Shown here in pieces: positions 1 to 10,400 of a stretch of 64,000 bases of DNA (the first letter of the stretch is position 1; every line of letters starts with the position of its first letter). Both the position numbers and the translations under genes were made by a program. Source of the stretch: Cristatella mucedo (Eukaryota > Bryozoa > Phylactolaemata > Cristatellidae); NCBI GenBank assembly GCA_009760855.2, contig WPIO01000017.1:6440501-6504500 (forward strand). The letters run 5' to 3'. The notes beneath the pieces are model-generated. The model ran no database searches, was not told the origin of the DNA, and was given only the letters and a program-made list of their open reading frames with translations.

Positions 1-1720
1 ACATGTAGAATAGCAACGGACCTAGAATAGGCCCTTGTGGAACACCTTAGGTCACTGGTGTGCCGGCTGAGACTTGGCTGTCACTCGAAACGAATTGAAT
101 ATAATCGGTGTGATTTGAACCAAGCCAGTGCCTCGTCTGCGAGGCAGATGACTATTCAAGATCGTTCAAGTATGACACCATGATCAGAAATGTCGAATCT
201 AGCTGATAGATCAAGCAGAGCCAAGGCATTACATAACCGCCCTCGCTGCTGCATAGGATATCTTTCATCGCAAGGAGATCAGTTTCAGCGGAGTTGTATC
301 GCTGGACTCCCGACTGAAATTTATGAAAGATTTATTCTTTTCAACGTGTTCTACATGTACAAGCTACTTAGTGACAATCTTTTATAGTCTTAGAAAAAAG
401 GTGAAGGAGAACTAAGCGATAGGTGGCTAGGATCTCTGAATCCAAACCAGACTTTTTAAATATTGGTCAAACCATGGCCGATTTAAAGACTTTCGAAAAA
501 CGCCGTTATCCAAGGAAGCATTAATAACTTGAGCTGTGGCTGAACGAAGTTTTTCTTGCAGTGAAGACCAGACGGGAAGGTGTGGGGTCTTCATGAGATA
601 GCTATTTTAATAAACTTTATTACGGTAGCCACTTTGTTACCAGAAACCTTCGAAAATTTCTCTTCAAAGGTTACGGGTTGTGACTAATTATTAGCTTTAG
701 TCGAAGGTGGTTTTATGGAAGCACGAGTATAAGCGATGTTTTCGATGAAGAAGGGGGAAACGTATCGGTCAAACCGTTAACATATTTGGAGAGTGAAACC
801 TCTTAGAGTTTGCAAGCACCTGCTTCTTGGTCGTATAAAGCTGTTCTCAATCTAACTAGTTGGGCTTCAGTTTTCCAAGGAAAAAGAAGCCCTGGCATTT
901 CTAAGCTTTCGAGTGTAGAAGCAAAGGAAATGTTTAAAACTGGCGTTATACCGTCATCAGACCCAGACTTCCTCGAACGACGAGCAAACCTTTGCTTAAG
1001 TGGCGTATCGTTTGAAGTTGTCTAACAATTTGAATGGAATCTTCACGACTGTATAGACGGACAGAATGCACAGGAGCGCGCTCGTCAAGAGCACTCTTCA
1101 GTTTCTTGTTCGCTGCATCAGTGAGGGTATTGACGCTGTTGGCCGAGTCTGAATGCAGATGAAGAAGGTTTGACTCACAGCCGGATCTGAAAGATTTCTC
1201 AGCATCGACGCTTTTTTTTTTAAGTTTCGTAGCTGGAAAAACTAGATTTTGGCCTCCTCATATGACGGAGCCTAATCAGCAAATAAGATTAAGCAAAGAT
1301 TCAACAAGGTCAGTTTGCACACAACGAGGTCATTGGGCAAATATCCTCTGCGATCACGAGATCTGGAACATTGCCACCAATACGAGTCGTGTGACTAACG
1401 CAGTGGACCAAGTCGACGTTCGCCAGACTGTCAAGAAATGAGCGTTAGTGACCGCTGCTATGACCTTCAACGTGATTATTAAAGCCTCCAGCCATGAATA
1501 ACGGCCTGTCGCATGCGAATATTGTAGTGAGGCACTCAGACAAATCCTTCATAAGCAAGGTTAGACGAGGGGTGCATTGCTTATGGCTCGTTCATTCCAT
1601 AGGCATATTTTGAAGAGTGGCCCCCGGAGCCCCAGAGGATTTGTTGAATATGTTTTCGTGATCCGCTGCATTATGGCACAGCGTCGTTCTCATTGCCCTA
1701 AAACGGAAAGAAATACTGGA
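1..1720 (-). mobile_element. Decayed CR1-type LINE with endonuclease and reverse transcriptase remains
   Basis: Read on the minus strand, the apurinic-type endonuclease is visible first: FMAGGFNNHV (from bases near 1469-1490, family consensus GDFNxH), then FLDSLANVDLVH and PDLVI near 1350. Further on come RT motif A, LALLDLSARFDISDH (near 180-225), DEALAWFKSH, and GVPQGPILGPLLF at about 6-45. Many stops and frameshifts make it a pseudo-element. The catalytic FYADD segment and 3' end would lie outside the window. The wording around DEALAWFKS is close to LINE-B, so it may belong to that family. Confidence 0.8.
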
Positions 1721-2270
1721 GATTTGTCTCTGACCCTTCTCTTACTTCGACTGGGCTTTCTTCGGGAGACATCCGATTCAGCGAGCTCAGGCAGAGGCAT
1801 CAGGAATCAGGAATGCTTTCAAACGGCAATAACGAAAAAATAACAGGCATGCACGAGAGTTTCGAATAGCGTGGTCACTATGGGACAGCGAAGCTGCCAT
1901 GACTAATGCCTCGGTCCCAGGAGGATATGCCCTTAGTGTGTCGGGTGCTGCGGCGAACGCCTATCGGACGGTGAACGGGGGGGGGGGGAGTGCTTTAAGA
2001 TGTCTTTATTCTCGTTCTATGGCTTACCTATTTAAATACTTCCCATTCAGGTTTGATATCGCTCCACCTACTGTCCTGACTCAAAACCGTCTGGCGGTGC
2101 CCCTAACCGACATCAAACTGAATGGACACCTTCGCTTCAGTCTTAGTGCTCACCAGACCAGGAACTCAGTGCAGATTGACGTGGGGACACCCCCTAGACG
2201 GACTGCATGTGAAAATAACTTGATACCCATTAATTACTCATAATATTTTGCTCCACGAGAAATGTATTGC
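1720..2270. other. Stretch without a recognised gene
   Basis: No protein family or RNA gene recognised. It contains an 11-12 base G run near 1978-1988 and a 114-codon open frame that carries no recognisable motif; part may be the decayed 5' region of the LINE to the left. Confidence 0.5.
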
Positions 2271-2395
2271 CCTTCCTGTGGTCATACATGCTAAGGCTGT
2301 GCATGCTCGTCACTAACCATTCTATGTACTGTCCTAACTTTCAAGCACATATAAAGTGCCTCGAAAGGGTTTGATAATTCCTTAGGGGACTAAAC
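2270..2395 (+). mobile_element. Remnant of a LINE-A 3' UTR
   Basis: The order GTGCATGCT, CACTAACCA, TAAAGTGCCT and a weak hairpin tail follows the 3' UTR of the better LINE-A copy at 36500-36690, but with heavy decay. Confidence 0.45.
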
Positions 2396-2399
2396 AATG

Positions 2400-3500
2400 T
2401 TTTATAAGTATTACTTTAAAAACTTGCGGAGCAGCTTGGAAACTATACGTTCAGTAGATATTTGAGCTCTACTAAATCTTGCTGGAGCTCACAGCAGTCT
2501 GACGGGATTGATGGAGCCTGGACCTCGAACAACAAAGAAACTAGACAAATATTTTATGGTAGACATCAACTTTCAGCTGGGCTACGTCGTCAGGCTCTAG
2601 CAAGTATTTATACGGATTATTTTTGAACTTTGTATTCTTAACAGCAGCTCTAGTTTTATTCCTCCATATGTATCACCGATGGCTGCGATTCCGAGTCTGA
2701 ATTATCGGCTCCACTGACATTCAGGTAAGCAGCACCACTTCTGAAGGTAGTCGAAGTCAGTAAAATTCAGCACCACCTAACAAAAACCTAAATATATCTT
2801 AAACTAGAGCACGATTAGTGTTCAAAAGCGTAGAGAAGCAACACTCAACTCAACATTGCAAGACAGACTGAGACTACGATTTTGCAATTTGGCGTTATCA
2901 CGCCAAATAAGTCTTTCCTTCTTTAAATTGTAAGCGACAGTTGGCAGTGCAAGATTAAAACTTTCACTAAATCCCTTAGCTGAGCATGCGTCCACCGTCC
3001 AAAACAACAGAATTACTTTGATCGGCACGGAAAGGCAAACCTATTCGGTTTTTTACGGCACTCATTCAGCAGATATAGCTTACATGTATGTATCTGCTTA
3101 TGTATATATTATAAAATCGTATATATATATATTATATATTGTATATATCTGCTTATATATATATATATATATACAAATCCGCTTATTAAAATAGGATCAG
3201 ATCGGCAAATGGCCTTTCTTATAGGCGGAGTACTCCCTTAAACGGAGTGAGACTGTAGCTAGAGTTAATCTAGAACGTGGAACTGCTATTATTTTAAGCT
3301 GAGTATTTCTATATCCGATATTCTTATACGCGGAGTCGAATATATATATTTATATATATGTGCTAAATAATAATTAACGATAGTTGTTTCAACCTTTTTA
3401 ACGGTGTGTTCTTTCAGCAATTAATATTACCAAGTTAAAATATCATTCTGGATGAATCGTCCTTGGATGATTCGTCTGTGGATGAATCGTTCGGACACCA
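2400..3500. other. AT-rich DNA with short TA arrays, no recognised gene
   Basis: Contains interrupted TA runs at about 3118-3171 and 3341-3360. Small open frames here show no family signature. Confidence 0.5.
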
Positions 3501-4850
3501 TCAGTATTTGTATGCATGTACGTTTATGTTTGTATCTCTCTCTGCAACTTCATAAAGTCTCAAAAGGATGTTATGCAGGAGAGTTGTATCATGCTAACTC
3601 AAAGCCCAAGAGCGGCTTTCTGCGCTCAGACGACAGACAGCCAGCGTAGACTCGAGCTGAATCAACAAAGAGAAAATGAGATACTAATAATAATAACAAC
3701 ACGTTTAATAAAGTGCAGTCAGAGAACTCAATTTCTTTCTAGGAGCTTTACAATTGCTGCAAAGGAATGCATAGCCAAGTCAGGAGGGCAGTCGAGAAAA
3801 TGAGCAGCGTGGAAGTGGCAACGAAGGTTGGCTGGAATGGATGTGCCAGAGATGACTACATAAGAGTAGACGTGGTCTTTAACTGTGAAAGTGAGTTGAA
3901 TTCCACTGTCCAGGATCTGCAGTGCAAAAGCTTCTGCAGGGGGCATTCTTTAAACGAAGGAATGGAGCAGCTAATTTTTTGTCCATAGAGGACCTGAACG
4001 CACGAAGAGGCTGGAAATATTGCAGCAGTTCAGCGAAACTTGAATGAGTCAAGCCATGCAGGCCCCGTGAGTCGCAGTAAAAATTTTGCTCAGTATACGT
4101 CGATCAAAACGAAGCCGTCGTCGCTCCTTCTGCAAAGGATACCCACGGCTGGACCTCTTGGATTTGTTGACCAGCTTTACAGCCATATCTATCACCAGCT
4201 ATTAAGACTGTTTTTCGGTAGCCCAGTCAAACTGAGTTACAGTTGTCTAGTCTAACTAGAACCAGTAAGGTAGTAAGGTCTTCAGCCACTCACCACGGTA
4301 AGTAGTCCATATGCATAGACAAAGATCAGATGTGACGGGTAGCAGTGGGAAAGATCATCTGGATGAAACTAAATGTCAAAACGTTATCAAAGAGGAAGCC
4401 TAGATTATGAGCGCATGATGCAGATCACACTACCGCACTGTCAAATAGAAGATCTAAGCCCTGTGGTCCAGTGGTACACTTTGGGCGTCCTATTAGTAGG
4501 ACTTTGGTTTTACACTAGTTCAGCATACAAAATTCTATCGAAATCCATTGTTGAATGTATGCATATCAGGCACTTCGTTTATCAGTCGCTGTAGCTTACA
4601 CAGCGATTTAAAGGGCGACTACAGCTGGCGTCAGCCTAGAAGTGATAGATGTCGTAGGGCCCTGTCGCACTCCTGAGAGGCTCCGTACACATGAAGAAGA
4701 GTAGAGAAACGTGAGCCGATCCTTGAAGAAATCCACAGTTAGCTGCTTCGCGGAATCGGATTTGAGCATCGGTCGAATGATTGCCGAATTTAAAGACGTA
4801 GCACGAGCTTGGTTTACATTAAGGGGCGCATGGATCACGGCATTGCATTA
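3500..4850 (-). mobile_element. LINE-B copy, broken, carrying an inserted LINE-A tail
   Basis: The 3' end is the LINE-B tail (TTATGAAGTTGCAGAGAG in minus-strand reading), followed inward by segments matching the other B copies: the stretch around AGCAACAAAGAGAAAATGAG, the GGACCTGAACGCACGAAGAGGCT block, and the CTGATCTTTGTC region. Near 4640-4670 the minus strand reads SGVRQGP, a worn RT motif B. The coding frame is destroyed. At 3680-3768 it is interrupted by a short antisense LINE-A tail. Confidence 0.75.
3680..3768 (-). mobile_element. Severely 5'-truncated LINE-A tail inserted in LINE-B
   Basis: TAATAATAATAACAACACG, the GTGCAGTCAGAGAACTCAA segment and CTAGGAGCTTTACAATTGCTG are the (ATT)n tail and 3' hairpin of LINE-A. 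Removing them rejoins GAAAATGAGA to ATAGCCAAGTCAG as in intact LINE-B copies near 20027 and 12410. Confidence 0.8.
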
Positions 4851-5089
4851 ACCAAGTTCACATCCCAACGGTTTAACCTAGAGGTAGCTTCCTAGACATT
4901 ACAATCGTCGAGATTAATAGCGTCGACGAAAATATGAAAGATAGTTATCGGAACTTCAAAATTGAAATTTAGACAAACAGTACTCCAGTAATCATAACAC
5001 CACCAATAAATGGCTGGTAATTGGGAGCCTAGTAAGTGTTGCTAGGCGACTAGCAGACCGGTACTCTCCGAACGTAAGATCGAACATTC

Positions 5090-5275
5090 CGAAAGCAGCT
5101 TATCGAGCATAAGCTACTACAGCCCGCCACCTCAGCAGCAGTTTCAAAGCAAGTCATAGCTTGCAGGGAAGATACAGGACCGCCTACCGCAGGATTCGAA
5201 CCCACGACCTCGAAAAAGAGGTCTTGAAGAGCAACCGCCTTACCTAACGTGCCATCGAGGCTTATCAAGTAAACA
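5090..5275 (-). mobile_element. SINE1 (tRNA-derived)
   Basis: Minus-strand reading has the tRNA-like head GATGGCACGTTAGGTAAGGC, a perfect polymerase III B box GGGTTCGAATCC (bases near 5192-5203) and the start of the SINE1 body (GCAGGCGG). The 3' part is less conserved. Confidence 0.8.
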
Positions 5276-5299
5276 CAGGACAAATGGCGAAGAACTATC

Positions 5300-6050
5300 A
5301 AATACCGTGATAAACAGTTGCGTTTTAGCTTTTAATTGTCGTCAAGTCAGTGAAAGTCGTTAAGTCAGTTGGGATGAGTTCCAGGCTTTGGGAGCAAACG
5401 AACAAAAAGCCCCGGTTTTTAAAAGATTTGAGGTTCGCACTGTAGTGCAGCTAAACGATTTGATTCAGAAAAGCAGGTGGTACGATGCCTAGGCTTAGCC
5501 TGGTGGTGGAGTAGTTCTGATAGACATGCTGGAGCCAGAGAATGGAAGGACCTAAATGTAAGTGATAGATCCTTGAAGTCGATGCGCTGCTGGATTGAGA
5601 GCCAATACAGGTCGGCAAGAAGTGGTGTGGTGTGGCAACTGCGACGCTCGCGAAAGAGAAGCGTAGCTGCAGAGCTTTGCGCCAGCTGCGGTTTGGCCCA
5701 GTGTTTATGATGCTCGCCCCAACCAAGGTCTGGCCGAGGTCGTGGGCTCGAGCCCCCGCAGCATATGCGAAGCGCCTGATTAGAGATTGTTCTCTTAGGG
5801 CGCTATGCAGATGAATTATAGAAAATTGTAAGCACCTGATTGCACAGGCCGTCAGACAAGTGAGTATTGAATTGACTAAGTCGAGGTGGCAGGTTACAAA
5901 CGCATGGACCAATTTGGATGCAGTAGCCCCTGTCTATGCAAGCCCAAATTTTAGCAGCGCTATGTAGCTGAAAGTATGCAGTCTTGACCGCGGATTTGAT
6001 ACGGTCATCTAATGAAATTTCACTTTGGAACAGTACACGTAGATTTCGTG
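5300..6050 (-). mobile_element. LINE-A 3' fragment
   Basis: The minus strand encodes the C-terminal part of LINE-A reverse transcriptase: LVHAFVTCHLDLVNS, HWLPI-like and FRSLHS-like pieces and LRVLFQSEIS near its 5' boundary at about 6050. Frameshifted; interrupted by SINE2 at 5690-5822. Its 5' truncation point borders the unique DNA before the SLC35F5-like promoter. Confidence 0.8.
5690..5822 (+). mobile_element. SINE2 with LINE-A-type tail, inserted in LINE-A
   Basis: tRNA-like head GTTTGGCCCAGTGTTTATGA, B-box-like GTGGGCTCGAGCCC (near 5742-5755), and tail GAAGCGCCTGATTAGAGATT...CTTAGGGCGCT that matches the LINE-A 3' hairpin. The flanking DNA is antisense LINE-A on both sides. Confidence 0.8.
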
Positions 6051-6133
6051 CAGATGCAGCAGGAGATGTGCAGGCAGAGCCGGCAGGCCAGCTGTCGAAG
6101 AATAGACCGAAGTCAAAAGCCGCCGCTCGCAGC

Positions 6134-6141
6134 TGACGTCA
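6134..6141. promoter_or_regulatory. Palindromic CRE motif TGACGTCA
   Basis: A perfect eight-base CREB/ATF-type palindrome about 100 bases before the CpG-rich block and about 1.05 kb before the SLC35F5-like ATG. Its role is inferred only from the motif and position. Confidence 0.4.
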
Positions 6142-6229
6142 CACGGAGTGAGGTCAAGCTGCCTCCGTAACGACTCAGCTGTCATATTCTCTCTCTGCCG
6201 CTTTCTCGTCATGTCAAACGGCGGTTAAC

Positions 6230-7181
6230 TTCCGAGTGAGCAGTCTGCCACTGTCCCGCAGAGTGTCCCGACTGGCATACGCCGTCCGCCAGCGTCGCGT
6301 CGCACCGAGTAATTAGCATCTCGGCTCGGCCGTATTTGCGGAGCGGACGTAAGCGCCGCCGAGCGCGAATATTGCTGCTGCTGCTGCAAACGGGCTCCAG
6401 TCAGAAATTAGCGGCGTCGCAGAGCCGCCGTAACGTCGCACTATCCGAATTCTCGCAAATCTGCTGGAATCGCTCGCTATGCTGGGCGGAAGTTTCCAGG
6501 CCTTACCAACCGCCTATCCGCTAATAACGGTCACTTCCGGATAGGGGCGTTCGGCAACCGTCGCCATTTCAGCTTAGCCTGTTTGTCAGCCGAAGACCTG
6601 CTGAATTTCTCCTCCCCATTCGCACAAGAGGCGGCGGCGTGTGCTGGTGACGCAGAAGTGACACTATACACGCCAGAGGTTGAGGTGAGGAGCTGCGCCT
6701 TTTCGGCGACCTGCTGCGCGAGCGCTTGTGGCCGGTCGGCAGCTGGCCACTGGACCGGGTTTTGAGCCGGGTCGCTTGAGCGCGTCGCTGCGCTCGGTCG
6801 GCCTCGCCGCCGCCTCCGCCGCCGAAAGCTGACCTTGGCGCGCTCTTCGATCTTGACCAGTCGCTGGCGCGTCGCTGGCCCGTGGTCGGTCGAAATAGAG
6901 CGGCGTGCCCATCCAGCCCCGAGCTTTCGTCAGCATCTAAAGCCACGCGTGCAGTAGCCGCGAATCGGCGCTCGCTGGCGCGCGCGCGCGCGCGAGAGAG
7001 AGAGAGCTCGCCCGGTCGTCTCGCGCGCGGCTTGACTACTGTCGATTTTGGGAAACTTGGCGCGCTCATCGTTGCCGCGCTCGTATCGCGCTGCCTCGCT
7101 AGCGCGATACGAGCGCGAGTCACCGCGAGGGTGTCTGGAAATCTTCGTTGCCGTCGTTTCCTGCTAGAATATGCCGGCGTT
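6230..7181. promoter_or_regulatory. CpG-rich promoter/leader region of the SLC35F5-like gene
   Basis: This stretch is clearly richer in G, C and CpG than its surroundings and includes a (CG)n(GA)n run near 6979-7006. It ends at the first coding exon, so it most likely holds the promoter and 5' UTR. A perfect cAMP-response-type site TGACGTCA lies just outside at 6134-6141. Long open frames on both strands here (for example 209 codons on the minus strand) are arginine/serine-rich and lack family features, as expected of stop-poor GC-rich DNA. No TATA box was found; the start site is unknown. Confidence 0.7.
7076..7117 (+). other. Perfect 17-bp GC-rich hairpin in the 5' leader
   Basis: The arms 7076-7092 and 7101-7117 are exact reverse complements (arm 1 CGCGCTCGTATCGCGCT) around an 8-base loop. 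The structure ends 64 bases before the inferred ATG at 7182. It would be very stable in RNA and could also form a cruciform in the promoter. Confidence 0.85.
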
Positions 7182-7263
7182 ATGTTTAACTTCGGCAATG
7201 CCTCGCCTGGTCAGAAGATCCTTGCCGGGACCGTCATTCTGTTTGTCGTGGATCTTATGCTAG
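7171..7263 (+). other. Overlapping upstream ORF of the SLC35F5-like gene
   Basis: An out-of-frame ATG lies 11 bases before the inferred start at 7182 and opens a 30-codon frame ending in TAG at 7261-7263, so it overlaps the main coding region. The base at -3 is A, a good initiation context; the main ATG has G at -3. If the mature leader contains 7171, ribosomes would meet this ATG first and it could lower output of the transporter. This is inference and depends on where transcription starts. Confidence 0.5.
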
Positions 7264-7367
7264 TCGCTTCGTCGGAACTATCCGAGGTTGGTTTTCCTGC
7301 TGCGAGCCTGAGCTGCTCTGACCGGCCCCGACACTTGCCGACGGTTGGCGGCGGTGCCGAGCTTCTG

Positions 7368-7432
<65 letters not shown>

Positions 7433-10400
7433 TCTCTCGCGCACCTAATGATTCTACGTTTTCTAGCACATATTCAAAGTTGAAGGCTATGGGAAACCGT
7501 ATTTTACCACTTACCTTAAGACTTCGATGTTCATCGTGTACCTGTTGGGATTCCTCTTTCACAAGTCCTGGTGGAGAAGAGGCACAACCGGCTGCGGACT
7601 GGTGAGAGCGGAATGAGCTCAATGAGTGCGTCGAGTTAGTTGCCCGATCTCCTGTCGGTTCCTGAAGCCGAACTGCGGTGTCTATTTGCAGGAGTGCGAC
7701 GACAGCCGGGTCGCAAGGGCCGAGCCACTGGTAAGTTGGTGGCTCACGAGTCAGCTCTTGTTGCATGCACAGCTTGTAATGCAAATCTATGTTCTTCGCT
7801 CGTCTTACGAGCTTTGAAAGCCGTACTTTGCATCCTACACGAGATATCATGCGTAGTGTGGCCACTTTTTGTTAACCTACCCTCCCCACCCCAGGCACCT
7901 GCTATTTCCATTATTGTTCACCTCCTGATGCTCATATGCAGATGTGCGGCTCAGGTCACCGGCTGTCGCAAGCAAGAGAGCAGAGAGTTTTTGCTCATTG
8001 CCAAACTGCAAAATCGATGCAGGCAGTAAGAGCTCATTTAAATAGTCCCACGTCCTATTTCCTTCCTGATGTAATAGTAGTGATAATAATGTATTTTGTA
8101 TAGTGACCCAATAGATCAATATCTCTATCTGGGTGCTTTACTGCTCACTGCAAGAGTAGAAATGGCCAAGTGGTTCTTCCTACCTCACAAGGAGGGAGCT
8201 AGCACAGCTAGAAGCTTGTTGGAAGCAGTGGAGCGTGGGTCTACTTTTTGGCTAAGACTTGTGGAACACTAGACCAAGAGAACTTAGCAACTTCCGCCCT
8301 GTCTTACTTCTACCGTTCCTATCAAAGACCCTAGAGTTGTAGCAGACCAGCTGAACTCTTATATTGAAACTTCAAACCCAGCAAGAAGTTCCAGTGTTGT
8401 TTTAGAGCTAATCACTCCTCAGAGTCAGCATTGCATTGGTTGCACGTCGACCTTCTTAAGAATTCAGGCTTTCGATTCCGCATGCCTACTTACCTGAATG
8501 CCTAATCTATTAGTAGAGGGGCTGTGCCTCGCATTGATTGGTTTGCTCAGTCACGAGTTGGCCGCGTCTTATTCGTAGAGCACGCGCTCGTTCGGCATCG
8601 GTTAAGAGATGGGCTGCATCGAAGTCGGGTTACCCGAGATGGTAACAGTATTGTTGCTGCCGGTCGAGCTGCTGCTGCATGATGCCATTTGGGCGGCCGT
8701 GTACTTTGCCGCCTGTCGAGACTCTGGCGGCGCCCCTGGTTCCTATCGGGTTTCCAGTAGCTAGGGCTGGTGGGTGTGTTTTTGCTTGCTGAGGAGCACC
8801 CTGACCGTAAGGTGCACGTGTGCTGTCCACCGGTAGACAAGCTTTGTTTGCCATACGCATCCGCTTGCTTCTCTTTGCTTCAGCCCAACCTCTGTCGGCC
8901 ATCCTCACATCGTGTTAGCATCGCTGCGAATGTAGTCTGTGGCCCAATCAGTTGCCGAGGCAATAGCTGTAATGCAGCTCCATGCAGTCTTACCCAGAGA
9001 GACATCCGTCGATGGTGGGAGTTTGTGAATCGTAGACGAAGCAGGATCTGACAAGGGGGCCAATGTCCTAGTGGCACGACGATTTCTATTGGAGTGTGTT
9101 GCGCCGTGCCTTGGGGCATTGCTGTGCACTGCAGTATCCTGCTCGTTGGGGTGGCCTAGAGTAGCCGAGCCGCTGCTGCCACTGCTGCTGCTGTGCCTGC
9201 CCTTGCGCCGAGCTGCTGTCGCTGCTGCTTCTCTGCCGATCGCTTCAGTATTGCTCGTGTGGCGGTCCTGGCTGCCATCTGTCACGCAGTCGATGCCCGA
9301 GCTGCTGCTGCCGATGGTGGTAGTTACCAAAGATTAAAATGCACACACCACTCCAGCAATCAGAAAGGTGGTGGTTCATCCTATTTGTTTTTATGTCATT
9401 TCTTTTGCTGTCTTGCAGAGCAATCCATCGTTCGTACCTACCAAGGGGCACGAATCTGGTGGCACCACTGCTCCTACTGATGCCGAGAAACATCAAAATG
9501 CTAGTATGGACATGCCGTGCACATGCACATGCATTCCCGATCCTGCTTGTGCCATACTTCAGCTTGCCCTGTCTGCCTGCCTCAAATGACAATGAAGAGG
9601 CCTAGAGCATAAAGGCTCGAGTCTCGTTGGCATACAGCAGCCACCCCTGCTGCTGCTGCTACCGATGCTGCATTTGAGTTGGCGCCAAAATTAAGTGCCT
9701 TTGCATCGTTCTTCTCGTCCAGGTGCAGGAAAGCGAGCGGTGCGCTTCAACAGTGTGTCGGAAGTGCGTACCATGGGCGATGCATTCGCCGTCGAAGCAG
9801 CACTTGCACGACTGTCATATAAGGAGTTCCTCAGGGCTGAGCGAGTGCTGCATCGGCAGGCCATGGGTCTGTCGGTTGGAACCGTAGCAAAGCTCGCCCT
9901 AATTCTCTGTGGCATCGTAAGTGCCAGCAGTATTACTCCCATCTGCCGTGGCTACACATCTTGTCAGCCAGGCATATTGTGCATGCCGCGGCAGTGACCA
10001 TGGCAGCAGTTGCTTCCCTTTGTCCTTTCTCTCTCTCCCTCTCTGTCTGTCTCTCTCTCACCCACTCTCTCTGCCTCTCACTCACTTGCTGTGTCTCACT
10101 TGTTCTCTAGTTTTGTCTCGGCCATTTCCTTTTTTTTTATCGTGCACGACTAACATCCTTGTAGCAGCTGCCGGGCCTGCATTTGAGTGAGGGTATGATC
10201 GGGGCCAAGAGCAGTTGGCTTGATCACACGAAGGTTTGGCTCGGCAGTGGTAATCTGCTTTAATCCCGTATTAATCTGACGGTCACCCGGCTGAGTCTAT
10301 GGGCTTTGCTGGAGAGGTGGCATCTATTCTTTCTGAGCCAGCCTGCCAGGCCCACCTGCCCTGTGCAGTGCACAAAGTAGTAGCCACCCCAGTATCTCAC

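Noticed and set aside
6882-7181. In-frame N-terminal extension of the transporter
   Set aside because: The frame is open but begins at GTG, is low-complexity (alternating Arg/Ala/Glu) and has no ATG before 7182.
6569-7198. 209-codon minus-strand frame over the CpG-rich leader
   Set aside because: Rich in Arg, Ser and Ala as expected for stop-poor GC-rich DNA; no domain, no splice context, and it lies opposite the start of the SLC35F5-like gene.
9071-9337. 88-codon hydrophobic frame in intron 3
   Set aside because: Leucine-rich because of CTG-type repeats; exons 3 and 4 already join in phase without it.
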